From Deltaproteobacteria bacterium (GTDB taxonomy: Bacteria; Desulfobacterota; Binatia; Binatales; Binataceae): a stretch of DNA of 8,629 bases. The position numbers and the translations under genes were made by a program. The DNA lies in assembly GCA_021786815.1 (NCBI GenBank), contig JAJYMR010000079.1, positions 1 through 8,629 on the forward strand. Reading direction: 5' to 3'. The notes under the pieces are model-generated. The model was not told the DNA's origin, made no database searches, and saw nothing but the letters and a program-made list of their open reading frames with translations. Below, one piece after another: positions 1-6,808 of this stretch (position 1 is the stretch's first letter; each line of letters starts with the position of its first letter).

Positions 1-658
1 CACCGAAGACATGCGTCTACGTTGACGGATTCAATCTGTACTACCGGGCACTTCGAAACACCCCTTATCGTTGGTTAAATCTAAAGGCGCTGTTCCAACC
101 GGTGCTGCCCAAGCACAATATCGCACGGATTAAATATTACACTGCCAACGTTGTCGCCCAGATCCTGATGCCCCTCGCCGTCAGCACCTGTACCTCAAGG
201 CCTTGGGAACGATTCCAGAGATCGAGGTCTACAAGGGCAATTTTCTCTCGACCAAAAAATGGGCGGCACTCGCCTCAAATCCGCCAAGGTTTCGTCCTGA
301 TCCAACCGCACTGAGTATATCGCCCATGCCGCGTGTTGCCTGGGTGCATAAGACGGAAGAGAAAGGATCGGACGTAAATCTAGGCGTGCACTTAGTGCAT
401 GACGCTTGGCGCGGTCAATTCGACGAAGCGTTTGTCGTGTCCAACGATACGGATTTAGTCGAGCCGATCCGAATCGTCGTGCAAGAACTTGGCAAGAAAG
501 TTGGTGTCATCTTCCCGGTCATCTCGCCGGCCGCGTCTTTGGTTAGGATCGCGGCTTCGACGCAAATACTTCAGAGCACGCAACTTCACGCCTGCCAGTT
601 CCCCGATCCGGTAATCGACGGCAAGGGCAACCCGATCCCGAAACCAAGCAGTTGGTGA
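1..658 (+). pseudogene. NYN (PIN-like) domain ribonuclease, 5' truncated by window edge and frameshifted
   Basis: The reading frame enters from outside the window, so the start codon is not visible; probably only a few residues are missing. The first part (positions 3 to about 155) encodes VYVDGFNLYYRAL, the opening metal-binding strand of NYN domains. The frame then breaks. From about 155 the continuation lies in another frame and reads RPDPDAPRRQHLYLKAL, a typical NYN stretch, then KGSDVNLGVHLVHDAW (Asp codon at 371-373) and SNDTDLVEPI (Asp codons at 445-447 and 451-453), ending in TGA at 656-658. These are the conserved acidic motifs of the family. Joined, the product would be about 218 residues, a normal length. 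NYN proteins are Mg-dependent RNases or RNA-processing factors. Either the gene is inactivated or a base was lost or gained in the assembly. Family assignment is strong; RNA target unknown. Confidence 0.85.
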
Positions 659-720
659 GCCTCATCGATTATGCGAATGCGGCTACTGCAAGCGGCGAGG
701 TTGGCTGAACCACTGCGCCG

Positions 721-993
721 TCACGACTGGCGGCGGCGCGAGCGCGGACGGCGCGACCGAGGTCGCAGCGATTCTGCCGCAGTCGGAGTTCGCAGTGCCT
801 GGGGAAGCTCGTCGGAAGCGGCGCGATGGCGCATCTTCATGTCCTCGCCGCAATGCGGGCAGTTGACGTCCTTCCATCGGACGCGCCGCCCGCAATAGGG
901 GCATCGGTAGCGGTTGCGCGCCTTCAGGTAAAAGTAAAGCGCAGTGCCGCCTCCGATCAGCACTGCGAATATCGCCCGGATAATGTCGTCCAC
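721..993 (-). CDS. Small membrane-anchored zinc-ribbon protein
   Basis: A 90-residue protein starting at a GTG codon (993-991); no in-frame ATG occurs before residue 52, past the metal site. Residues about 4-23 form one hydrophobic helix, followed by a basic KAR sequence. Cys31-x-x-Cys34 and Cys45-x-x-Cys48 (CPYC and CPHC) make a zinc-ribbon of the type found in small 'zinc-ribbon domain' proteins. The tail from about residue 77 is almost entirely Arg, Ser and Pro. Positive charge after the helix suggests the zinc-ribbon and tail face the cytoplasm. It starts 26 bases after the stop of the helical-protein gene (1020-1433) and so is probably cotranscribed with it. Function is unknown; the fold suggests binding of protein or nucleic acid. 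The Arg-rich tail could be genuine or low-complexity drift. Confidence 0.72.
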   Translation of the reverse strand: MDDIIRAIFAVLIGGGTALYFYLKARNRYRCPYCGRRVRWKDVNCPHCGEDMKMRHRAASDELPQALRTPTAAESLRPRSRRPRSRRRQS

Positions 994-1019
994 GCGCTCT
1001 CTGCCAAAGACCCGGCGGT

Positions 1020-1433
1020 TCAGCCGAGCTTCTTCATCGCCTCTTCAACCGCGGCGATATTGACCTCATGGCCCTGCGCCATGACCTTGAGGAATCCGGC
1101 CAGCTCCGGCTCGCCGATTGAGGGAAGCTGCTCGTTTATCTTTCGGATAACCCATCGCTGGCCGCGGTTGAGCAGTTCGAGCTTGCCGCGAAAGTCGCCG
1201 ACCGCACGCACTTTCTCGACGAAATCTCCCGTGCGATTGGACGGCTGACCGCCGAGCCTGCGTAGCTGCGCGGCAAGCTCGCCGGCCCAGTAGCCTTCGT
1301 CGTGGCCGGCCTTCCTCAGCAGATGATGCATCTCGGGCGACGGCGCGATCGCCGTCAGCTCATGCAGAACGCGGCCGCCCGCGCGTTCCGCCTCGCATAG
1401 CGTGTTCAGGAAATCCTCGAGTTCCTTGTTCAT
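1020..1433 (-). CDS. Small all-helical protein, ferritin-like bundle (possibly the DUF6306 family)
   Basis: A 137-residue soluble protein with an ATG at 1433-1431 and a G-rich run (GGGGGTG) about eight bases upstream. It has no signal peptide or membrane segment. The sequence is rich in charged heptad-like helices with Glu/His pairs: EAERAGGRVLHEL near residues 14-26, HDEGYWAGELAAQL near 44-57, a third helix near 85-99, and GHEVNIAAVEEAM near 121-133. The pattern of acidic and histidine residues on four helices resembles ferritin-like or DinB-like bundles that bind metals. The wording of helix 1 recalls the domain of unknown function DUF6306, but this is from memory. It lies 84 bases after sppA and 26 before the zinc-ribbon gene on the same strand. 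No catalytic role can be assigned. Confidence 0.75.
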   Translation of the reverse strand: MNKELEDFLNTLCEAERAGGRVLHELTAIAPSPEMHHLLRKAGHDEGYWAGELAAQLRRLGGQPSNRTGDFVEKVRAVGDFRGKLELLNRGQRWVIRKINEQLPSIGEPELAGFLKVMAQGHEVNIAAVEEAMKKLG

Positions 1434-1517
1434 CGCAGGGTCACCCCCGTGCGCGAAGGTTCGCTCTCGAATCCTACCACGCCGGCGCGCGAGTCCGGCA
1501 ATTCGCCATCCCGCACC

Positions 1518-3257
1518 CTACAGCACGGGCACCACCGGGCAGTAGGCGACGCAGAAAAGCCCGTTGCCGGAAAGCGCCGCGCGGACCGCGACCAATGCGG
1601 GCGCGAAGTTCTTGAGCGCGGGCCCAAGGCTTGCGGCCTGCGCAAAACGTCCCGAGAGAATCCTTTCGAGAAGGCCGGGCATCTCGGGCAACTCCTCGAG
1701 CACGACCTCGCGCTCGGGCGGGATGTTTGCGAGTTTCTTCGCTTCCGCGAGCGCCTTGTTGAACCCGCCCATCTCATCGATCAGCTTGTTGCCCAGCGCC
1801 TGCTGTCCGGTCCACACCCTGCCCTGCGCGATCTGGTCCACGTCCTCGACCGTCAAGTGGCGGCTTTTCGCGACGATCTGCAGGAAATGCTGGTAGGTTT
1901 CGCCGAGAATCTGGTCCTTGAACATGGTCGCCTGCGCGGGTGTGAAATCGGTGAACTCGTCGAACATCTCGACATTCGCGCCGCGCGTGACCGGCCCGGT
2001 GTTGAGATAAATCTTCTGGGCCGCGGGCGAGAGGTTGAACTTGCCGCCGAGCACGCCGATCGAGCCGGTAACCGTCCCCGGCTCGGCCACCATGAACTTG
2101 GCGGGAGTCGAGATCCAGTAGCCGCCCGAGGCCGCATAGCCCGACATGCTGACCACGATCGGCTTCTTCTTCGCCGCCAGCACCGCCGCGCGCCGGATGA
2201 GCTCCGAGGCGACCACGGAGCCGCCCGGAGAATTGACGCGCAGGACGATTGCGCGCACCGAATCGTCCTCGCGCGCCGTTTTGAAGGCGTCAACCAGGTC
2301 GTCCGACCCGATCACCTTGCCGCCCGTCATCCCGAAACCCTGCGAAGGGCCGCGCACGATTTCGCCGTCGCAATAGATGACCGCGATCTTGTCCTTCACG
2401 CCGAGGCCGGAAAGCATCCCGGGCTGCCCGTAATCGGTGTATTGGACCAGGTCGTGCCTGACGCCGCCGTGATGCTTCACGCCGTCGGTGAACTGGTCGA
2501 GGTATTCGATATGGTCGATCAGATGCGCCTTGAGGCCGGCCTTGGGAGAAAGCGGCGCCTGGTCGATAAGGGCTTTGACGTCGTCGGGCTTTATTGCGCG
2601 CTCAGCGGAGATGGCGGCGACGATCTGGTCGTACATGCCGCCGATGAGCGAGTCGTCCTCCTCGCGCTGGGCCGCCGTGAAGTCCTTCTCCGTGAAGATG
2701 TTCCCGGCAGTCTTGTACGCGCCGATCGCGGCGAAATTGGGCGTTATCCCGAGCCAGTCGAGCGTCCCGCGCGCGAATATCTCGCGCATCCCGACGCCCA
2801 CGATATTCAGCTCGCCCTCGGGCATCATGGCGACGTCGCCGGTCGCTGAGGCAACGATATAAGGCAGGTTTCCGGGGCCGAAGTCACCGGCAGTCTCCAT
2901 ATAGGCCGCGGTCCATTTTCCCGTCGCCTTGAAATGCTTGATGAGCGTGACGATCTCCTGCGCCTGCGCCAGCTCCATCTGGGGGTCGGTTTCCTCGACC
3001 GCAAGGCCGACGATCCGGGGATCCTTCTCCGCCTTGGTTATCGCGCGCCGGAGCACGTTGAGCGGCGTCTGGCTCGGACCGAACGCACTCAGGAGCCCGG
3101 TGGGACCGCGCTCGACGACCGGGCCTCTAAGCTTGACGACCAGAACCGAGCCGGAGGCGACTCGGTGCGCAAGGTAGTCTGACAAGAGCGCGATCGCGAA
3201 CAGAACGACGAGGGTGATCGCCGCCCTGACGAACCAGCGAAAGATCTTTCTGAGCAT
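1518..3257 (-). CDS. sppA: Signal peptide peptidase SppA, 67K type (protease IV)
   Basis: A 579-residue serine protease anchored in the inner membrane. It cleaves residual signal peptides after signal peptidase has released them. The start is the ATG at 3257-3255, preceded by GAGGAG; upstream in-frame TTG codons give a non-conserved extension. Residues 9-27 are the N-terminal membrane anchor. Two peptidase family S49 domains follow in tandem, as in the long E. coli-type enzyme. The first provides the general base, Lys182, in the motif GAYKTAGNIFTEKDF. The second provides the nucleophile, Ser377, in SGYAASGGYW, preceded by VNSPGGSVVASE (341-352) and followed by the conserved TGSIGV. Both catalytic residues are present, so it should be active. 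Length is close to the usual 580-620. The two small genes downstream may belong to its operon. Confidence 0.96.
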   Translation of the reverse strand: MLRKIFRWFVRAAITLVVLFAIALLSDYLAHRVASGSVLVVKLRGPVVERGPTGLLSAFGPSQTPLNVLRRAITKAEKDPRIVGLAVEETDPQMELAQAQEIVTLIKHFKATGKWTAAYMETAGDFGPGNLPYIVASATGDVAMMPEGELNIVGVGMREIFARGTLDWLGITPNFAAIGAYKTAGNIFTEKDFTAAQREEDDSLIGGMYDQIVAAISAERAIKPDDVKALIDQAPLSPKAGLKAHLIDHIEYLDQFTDGVKHHGGVRHDLVQYTDYGQPGMLSGLGVKDKIAVIYCDGEIVRGPSQGFGMTGGKVIGSDDLVDAFKTAREDDSVRAIVLRVNSPGGSVVASELIRRAAVLAAKKKPIVVSMSGYAASGGYWISTPAKFMVAEPGTVTGSIGVLGGKFNLSPAAQKIYLNTGPVTRGANVEMFDEFTDFTPAQATMFKDQILGETYQHFLQIVAKSRHLTVEDVDQIAQGRVWTGQQALGNKLIDEMGGFNKALAEAKKLANIPPEREVVLEELPEMPGLLERILSGRFAQAASLGPALKNFAPALVAVRAALSGNGLFCVAYCPVVPVL

Positions 3258-3648
3258 CTGCCTCTTCTCCTCAAGGCCGGGCGTCCGAGACCGGCAGGTC
3301 AATGCGCCGGACGCGCAGGAACCGGTACGCTCTAGCCAACCATAGCCGCGCCCCGTAGCCAACTCGAAGAGGGGGTTTCTGCGACGAGCGCCGGCGTTGA
3401 AAAACTCCGCGACTCCGCGACAACAGAAGCGGAAGGGGAAGACCCGGTCTGAACACTTCGCGCTTGGATATGGGCACTCCCGCTCGGATGGGGCGGAGGA
3501 CAGGGCGACAATGTAAAGCGCGGATTTTCCGCGAAGACGCGGATGTCGTTTGCAAGGGCGCGCCGGAGACGCCCCAAGAACAGCACGCGCCCAAGAGCAT
3601 GTGCGGCTCTTGCTCGAAGGCGATCAGCAATAGAGTCCGTCGCGTCGT
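3258..3648. other. 391-base intergenic region between the phosphatase gene and sppA
   Basis: No convincing gene was found on either strand: the open frames here give compositionally odd translations rich in Arg, Ser and Cys, with no recognisable motif. The stretch holds the sppA ribosome binding site at its left end (GAGGAG, minus strand). It also holds a tandem 8-base duplication (ACTCCGCG at 3404-3411 and 3412-3419), a near-perfect palindrome CGCGGATTTTCCGCG at 3519-3533 with CGCGGAT repeated at 3538-3544, and a 7-bp hairpin at 3592-3612. A promoter for sppA is expected here, but no clear -35/-10 pair could be seen. Confidence 0.6.
3592..3612 (-). terminator. Hairpin downstream of the phosphatase gene, possible terminator
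   Basis: CAAGAGC (3592-3598) and GCTCTTG (3606-3612) are perfect inverted repeats around a 7-base loop, giving a 7-bp stem. The hairpin begins 37 bases after the TAG of the phosphatase gene in its direction of transcription. No T-rich run follows on the minus strand, so intrinsic termination is not assured; it may instead protect the 3' end or be chance. Confidence 0.35.
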
Positions 3649-5514
3649 CTACGGTGAACTTCCCAGCGGGGTTCGCACCGAGTCCGAGCTGTCGAGGTAA
3701 TACCGATCGCCGAGGCGCGTCATCCTGAGCGTGCTCGTGACCGCGACGCCCTGGAGCGTAAGCCGCGTCGTCATCACGATCGGCCGCGCCACGCCCGGCG
3801 AGCGCCGTCCGCTCTCCATCGCCTCCAGCAGCGGGCGGCCGTACGCGTGAAGCCCGCCCGGACCGATATTGGGCAATATCCCGAGCAGCTTCGTGACGGT
3901 CGGCGCGATATCGGTGTTCGCGCTCGGGCTCAGATCGACGAAGCGGCGGCGGAAGTCGGGACCGATCGCGGCGCAGAAATTATGCACCTCGCGCGGGCCC
4001 AACGCCCCGTGCATCCCCATCCCGGTCGTGAAGTGGGGCGCGTCGGAGTAGATCACTCCCTCGACCGGATGAACCAGCGGCTGCGAGCGGTTGGTGACCG
4101 AATGCTGCCCGTGCGCGCCGACGAAAAACGCGAGCCTTAGCGGACCGGTAAACTGGCGATTGTCCACGTCGGGCAGTTCTCGGAACGAGACGACCAGATC
4201 GGGCGCGCGGCCCGGGCTCAGGATCCCCGCGACGGCCTCGTTGAACGTTCCGACGATCCATCCGAGATACGGTTCGGGTCTGAAGCCGCGCATCGCGGGC
4301 TCGCCGAGGGCCGAGTCACGCGAAAAGATGACGCCGCACCATTCCTGCGCTTCGGCGAAGTTGACGATCCTCTGAAGTTCCGCGCGGCGCGCGTCGCGAG
4401 TCGGAAAGTCCTTCCGCGAAAGATAGACGAGGTCGCTTCCGCCGTTGCGCGCGATCACGACGTCGTCGCTCGTCACCGATTTCTTGATTCCCGCGGCGGC
4501 GAGCAGCCCGTTCAGGTCGATTGACAGGCGGATGGTGGCGAATCCGTGGTCGGAGACGACGATCAGGTCCGTATGGCTGTCCATCCCGGCCGCGTGGATG
4601 GCGGCGCGGAGCCGGCCGAGATTCGCGTCGCAGTTTTTGAGCGCGGCGAGCGCCGGTGCGGTGCCGAGTCCCGCCATATGCTGGGTCAGGTCGGGATTGT
4701 GAAGCCACAGAACGACCATCGCGGGCCGTCCGTCGAGAACCGCGCTGCGCGCGGCGGGAATCGCGCGCTCGGCAACGACGCTCGTGAAGTAATCGTCGCG
4801 CGCCGCGTCGAGAACGCCGTCGCGCACAGCAGCCGCAGGCATCGCGGCCTTGATCTCGTGCGCGAGCGAGGCCGGTTCGACGAGCGAATCGGTGGCGAAG
4901 AGATAGTTCTTGTGCTGCGCCATCAGGGAGTCGCGCCCGTTTTTCACCGAGGCGACGCGATTGTCCCACAGGAAGGCCGGGCCCTCCTTGCCCACGACCG
5001 CGCTATAGCCGCCCTCGCGCTCGACCTCCTGGGCGACGGTGTCGAGCCCGAGCAGGCGCCCCGCGAAACCCTTGGGTCCGTTCAACTGCGCGAGCAGCGG
5101 CGCGTCTTCGAGGCCGAACGGATGGCCAAGTATCCGATGGAACTGTGGCTCGGCGAGTATCGGCGCGCCCGCATGCGCGAGCGCCGGCGCAAGGTACATC
5201 GAATCGCCCAATATTCCCGCCTCACCCGGTCTCGCGCCGGTCGCAAGGGCCGCCGCGTTGACCATCGTTACGGTCGGGTAGAGCGCGTGGCTTCGCGCGA
5301 AGTCCACGCCCTCATGCTCCATCGCGTAAAGATTCGGCGTCTCGGCCCTGGTCACGAAATCGGGGCGAAGCCCGTCCCACACCATCACGATTACGAGCCT
5401 GTTCGGCTGGTTTGGAGCGGCTGCGGTTGCGGCAAGAAACGCTGACGACGCGAGAATCAAGGCTGCGGCAAGCGCAAGGAGCGGAGCGGTTCGAAGTCTC
5501 ATGCTATCAGTCAC
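3649..5514 (-). CDS. Exported alkaline-phosphatase-superfamily phosphodiesterase (NPP-like)
   Basis: A 621-residue hydrolase from GTG 5514, or 617 from ATG 5502-5500; neither start has a strong ribosome binding site, and the ATG gives the more usual signal peptide (MRLRT, then a hydrophobic run to about residue 33). Numbering here is from the GTG. All metal and nucleophile positions of the type I phosphodiesterase/nucleotide pyrophosphatase family are visible: Asp47 in VWDGLRPD, nucleophile Thr83 in YPTVTMVNAAALATG, Asp275 and His279 in HNPDLTQHMAG, Asp322-His323 in VVSDHGF, and His502 in GMGMHGALGP. This predicts a two-zinc phosphoester or nucleotide hydrolase acting in the periplasm or outside the cell. 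After the catalytic domain, residues about 575-621 form a beta-rich tail (TTRLTLQGVAVTSTLRMTRL) of unknown use. The substrate cannot be told from sequence. Divergent from the formyltransferase-like gene at 5724. Confidence 0.93.
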   Translation of the reverse strand: MTDSMRLRTAPLLALAAALILASSAFLAATAAAPNQPNRLVIVMVWDGLRPDFVTRAETPNLYAMEHEGVDFARSHALYPTVTMVNAAALATGARPGEAGILGDSMYLAPALAHAGAPILAEPQFHRILGHPFGLEDAPLLAQLNGPKGFAGRLLGLDTVAQEVEREGGYSAVVGKEGPAFLWDNRVASVKNGRDSLMAQHKNYLFATDSLVEPASLAHEIKAAMPAAAVRDGVLDAARDDYFTSVVAERAIPAARSAVLDGRPAMVVLWLHNPDLTQHMAGLGTAPALAALKNCDANLGRLRAAIHAAGMDSHTDLIVVSDHGFATIRLSIDLNGLLAAAGIKKSVTSDDVVIARNGGSDLVYLSRKDFPTRDARRAELQRIVNFAEAQEWCGVIFSRDSALGEPAMRGFRPEPYLGWIVGTFNEAVAGILSPGRAPDLVVSFRELPDVDNRQFTGPLRLAFFVGAHGQHSVTNRSQPLVHPVEGVIYSDAPHFTTGMGMHGALGPREVHNFCAAIGPDFRRRFVDLSPSANTDIAPTVTKLLGILPNIGPGGLHAYGRPLLEAMESGRRSPGVARPIVMTTRLTLQGVAVTSTLRMTRLGDRYYLDSSDSVRTPLGSSP

Positions 5515-5711
5515 TTAAGCGGTAGCGGCTCGCGGATGCAATTCAGCAGCGCCGGTGGAACGAGATTCTTCGCTTCGCAGACCTCGCTTGGAATGGCACT
5601 TTGGCAGCGGCTCTCGAGAATGTCTTCGCAGCGCGTTTTCCGACTCGTGACGCCAGCAGCTCGCGCGACCGTGCAAGCGGCGGCGCGATTTGGTAGCTTT
5701 GCGGCCGAGCG

Positions 5712-5726
5712 GGAGGAGTTTCGTTG
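5712..5726 (+). promoter_or_regulatory. Ribosome binding site and TTG start of the formyltransferase-like gene
   Basis: GGAGGAG at 5712-5718 is a near-ideal Shine-Dalgarno sequence. It sits five bases before TTG (5724-5726), which begins the conserved (M)RIALIGQALF. No ATG or GTG is available at the right place, so the gene very probably uses TTG. Confidence 0.8.
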
Positions 5727-6659
5727 CGTATCGCACTGATTGGACAGGCGCTGTTCGCTCAAAAGGCCCTCGAAGCGTTGGTCGCGCACGGTGAGGAAAT
5801 CGTCCACGTGTTTGCGCCTCCCGACCCTCCATCGGGAAAGCCCGACCCGCTCAAGGCCAGGGCGCTCGAGCTCGGGCTCGCCGTGAGCCAGCCGCGCTCG
5901 TTCAAGGGCGACGCCGCCTACGAGCATTTCAACGCGCTCGACGCCGAACTCGCCGTGATGGCGTTCGTCACGATAATCGTACCCGAGCGAATCCTGTACG
6001 CGCCCAGGTACAAGTCGATTTGCTTCCATCCCTCGCTCCTGCCGCGCCATCGTGGCGCCAGCGCTATCAACTGGGCGCTAATCCAGGGCGACGCCGAGAC
6101 CGGCGTCACATGGTTTTGGCCCGACAAGGGCATCGACACCGGGCCCATCCTGATCCAGAAACGCGTTGCGATCGGTGAGGAAGACACGGTCGGCACGCTC
6201 TACTTCAACCGCCTGTTCCAGCTCGGCATCGATTCGATGCTCGAGGCGATAGAGATTATCAAGCGCGGCAACGCGCCCGCGCTTGTGCAGGACGAATCGC
6301 TTGCCACCTACGAGCCGCCCTGTCGCGACGAGCATGCGGGAATCGACTTCCGAAAGCCCGCGCGGGAGGTTTACAACCTGGTGCGCGGATGCGACCCGCA
6401 GCCGGGTGCGTTCGCCGAGGTCTCGGGGCGGAGGCTCCGGCTTTACGAACCGCGGCTAGAGGCTGCGGCTGTTCCACCCTCCGAGCCGGGCACGATTCTC
6501 TCGCTCACGGACGAGGGGATGCGTATAGCGCTTGCGGGCGCGACGCTTGTCGCGGGTCGCGTGCGGCTTGAGCCCGACGGCAAAAAGGCATCTCCGGCAG
6601 AGCTTGCCGCCTCGGGCGCGCTTGCTGCGGGAACAAGGCTGAAGCGGGCGGGCGACTGA
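5724..6659 (+). CDS. Formyltransferase-fold protein like the 10-formyl-THF dehydrogenase hydrolase domain (Fmt homologue)
   Basis: A 311-residue cytosolic protein with the two domains of methionyl-tRNA formyltransferase: an N-terminal formyl_trans_N domain (about 1-185) and a C-terminal Fmt_C-like domain (about 205-305, with RGCDPQPGAF). The active-site stretch HPSLLPRHRGASAINW (102-117) and the following FWPDKGIDTGPILIQK (131-146) match the hydrolase domain of 10-formyltetrahydrofolate dehydrogenase (ALDH1L1) much better than classical Fmt. The N-terminus RIALIGQALF also fits that group. Catalytic His102 and Asp138 are present. The Asn of the Fmt 'NxHxS' motif is replaced by Cys100. No aldehyde dehydrogenase or carrier domain follows, and no def, priA or rsmB neighbours are seen. 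It probably uses 10-formyl-THF as formyl donor or hydrolyses it; the acceptor is unknown. Automated pipelines would likely name it fmt. Confidence 0.9.
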   Translation: MRIALIGQALFAQKALEALVAHGEEIVHVFAPPDPPSGKPDPLKARALELGLAVSQPRSFKGDAAYEHFNALDAELAVMAFVTIIVPERILYAPRYKSICFHPSLLPRHRGASAINWALIQGDAETGVTWFWPDKGIDTGPILIQKRVAIGEEDTVGTLYFNRLFQLGIDSMLEAIEIIKRGNAPALVQDESLATYEPPCRDEHAGIDFRKPAREVYNLVRGCDPQPGAFAEVSGRRLRLYEPRLEAAAVPPSEPGTILSLTDEGMRIALAGATLVAGRVRLEPDGKKASPAELAASGALAAGTRLKRAGD

Positions 6660-6662
6660 CGC

Positions 6663-6684
6663 CGCGCCCTTCATACACGGCGCG
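6663..6684 (+). terminator. Hairpin just after the formyltransferase-like gene
   Basis: CGCGCC (6663-6668) pairs with GGCGCG (6679-6684) around a 10-base loop, starting four bases after the TGA stop. A second, weaker GC-rich fold (GGCT at 6687-6690 to AGCC near 6714) is followed by TCTTTA. Together they may end transcription before the next gene, but no strong T-run follows the first stem. Confidence 0.3.
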
Positions 6685-6808
6685 ACGGCTGGCCGCGCTG
6701 TGCCGGCTGCGCTAGCCTCTTTATCGCGGACGCGACCGGATTAGCCCGAAGCGGGGGCCCCGAAAGCCATCCGGCCGTGCGTCGCAGAAGTTACGACGAT
6801 TTCGGGAG

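Noticed and set aside
150..160. Programmed ribosomal frameshift in the NYN gene
   Set aside because: No slippery heptamer or clear downstream structure was seen; mutation or sequence error is simpler.
1434..1517. GCCGG/CCGGC inverted repeat in the sppA to helical-protein gap as a terminator
   Set aside because: Only five base pairs with a nine-base loop and no T-run; too weak to separate the two genes.
1449..2849. Long plus-strand open frame of 466 codons opposite sppA
   Set aside because: It is antisense to a gene with complete catalytic motifs. Its translation is dominated by Arg, His, Asp and Val, the usual product of reading GC-rich coding DNA backwards.
3258..3362. Upstream in-frame TTG start adding 35 residues to SppA
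   Set aside because: The extension is not hydrophobic and would put the membrane anchor internal; the ATG at 3257 has a GAGGAG site at a normal distance.
3271..3630. Minus-strand open frame of 119 codons in the gap upstream of sppA
   Set aside because: Arg/Ser/Pro-rich composition without motif and no ribosome binding site; it looks like non-coding GC-rich sequence.
3464..3700. Plus-strand 78-codon frame with several cysteines (CKAR, CGSC)
   Set aside because: It overlaps the phosphatase 3' end, has no ribosome binding site, and the cysteine spacing does not match a known zinc-binding module.
4546..5445. Plus-strand open frame of 299 codons opposite the phosphatase gene
   Set aside because: Same antisense pattern, rich in Arg and Glu/His with no recognisable motif; the minus-strand gene is certain.
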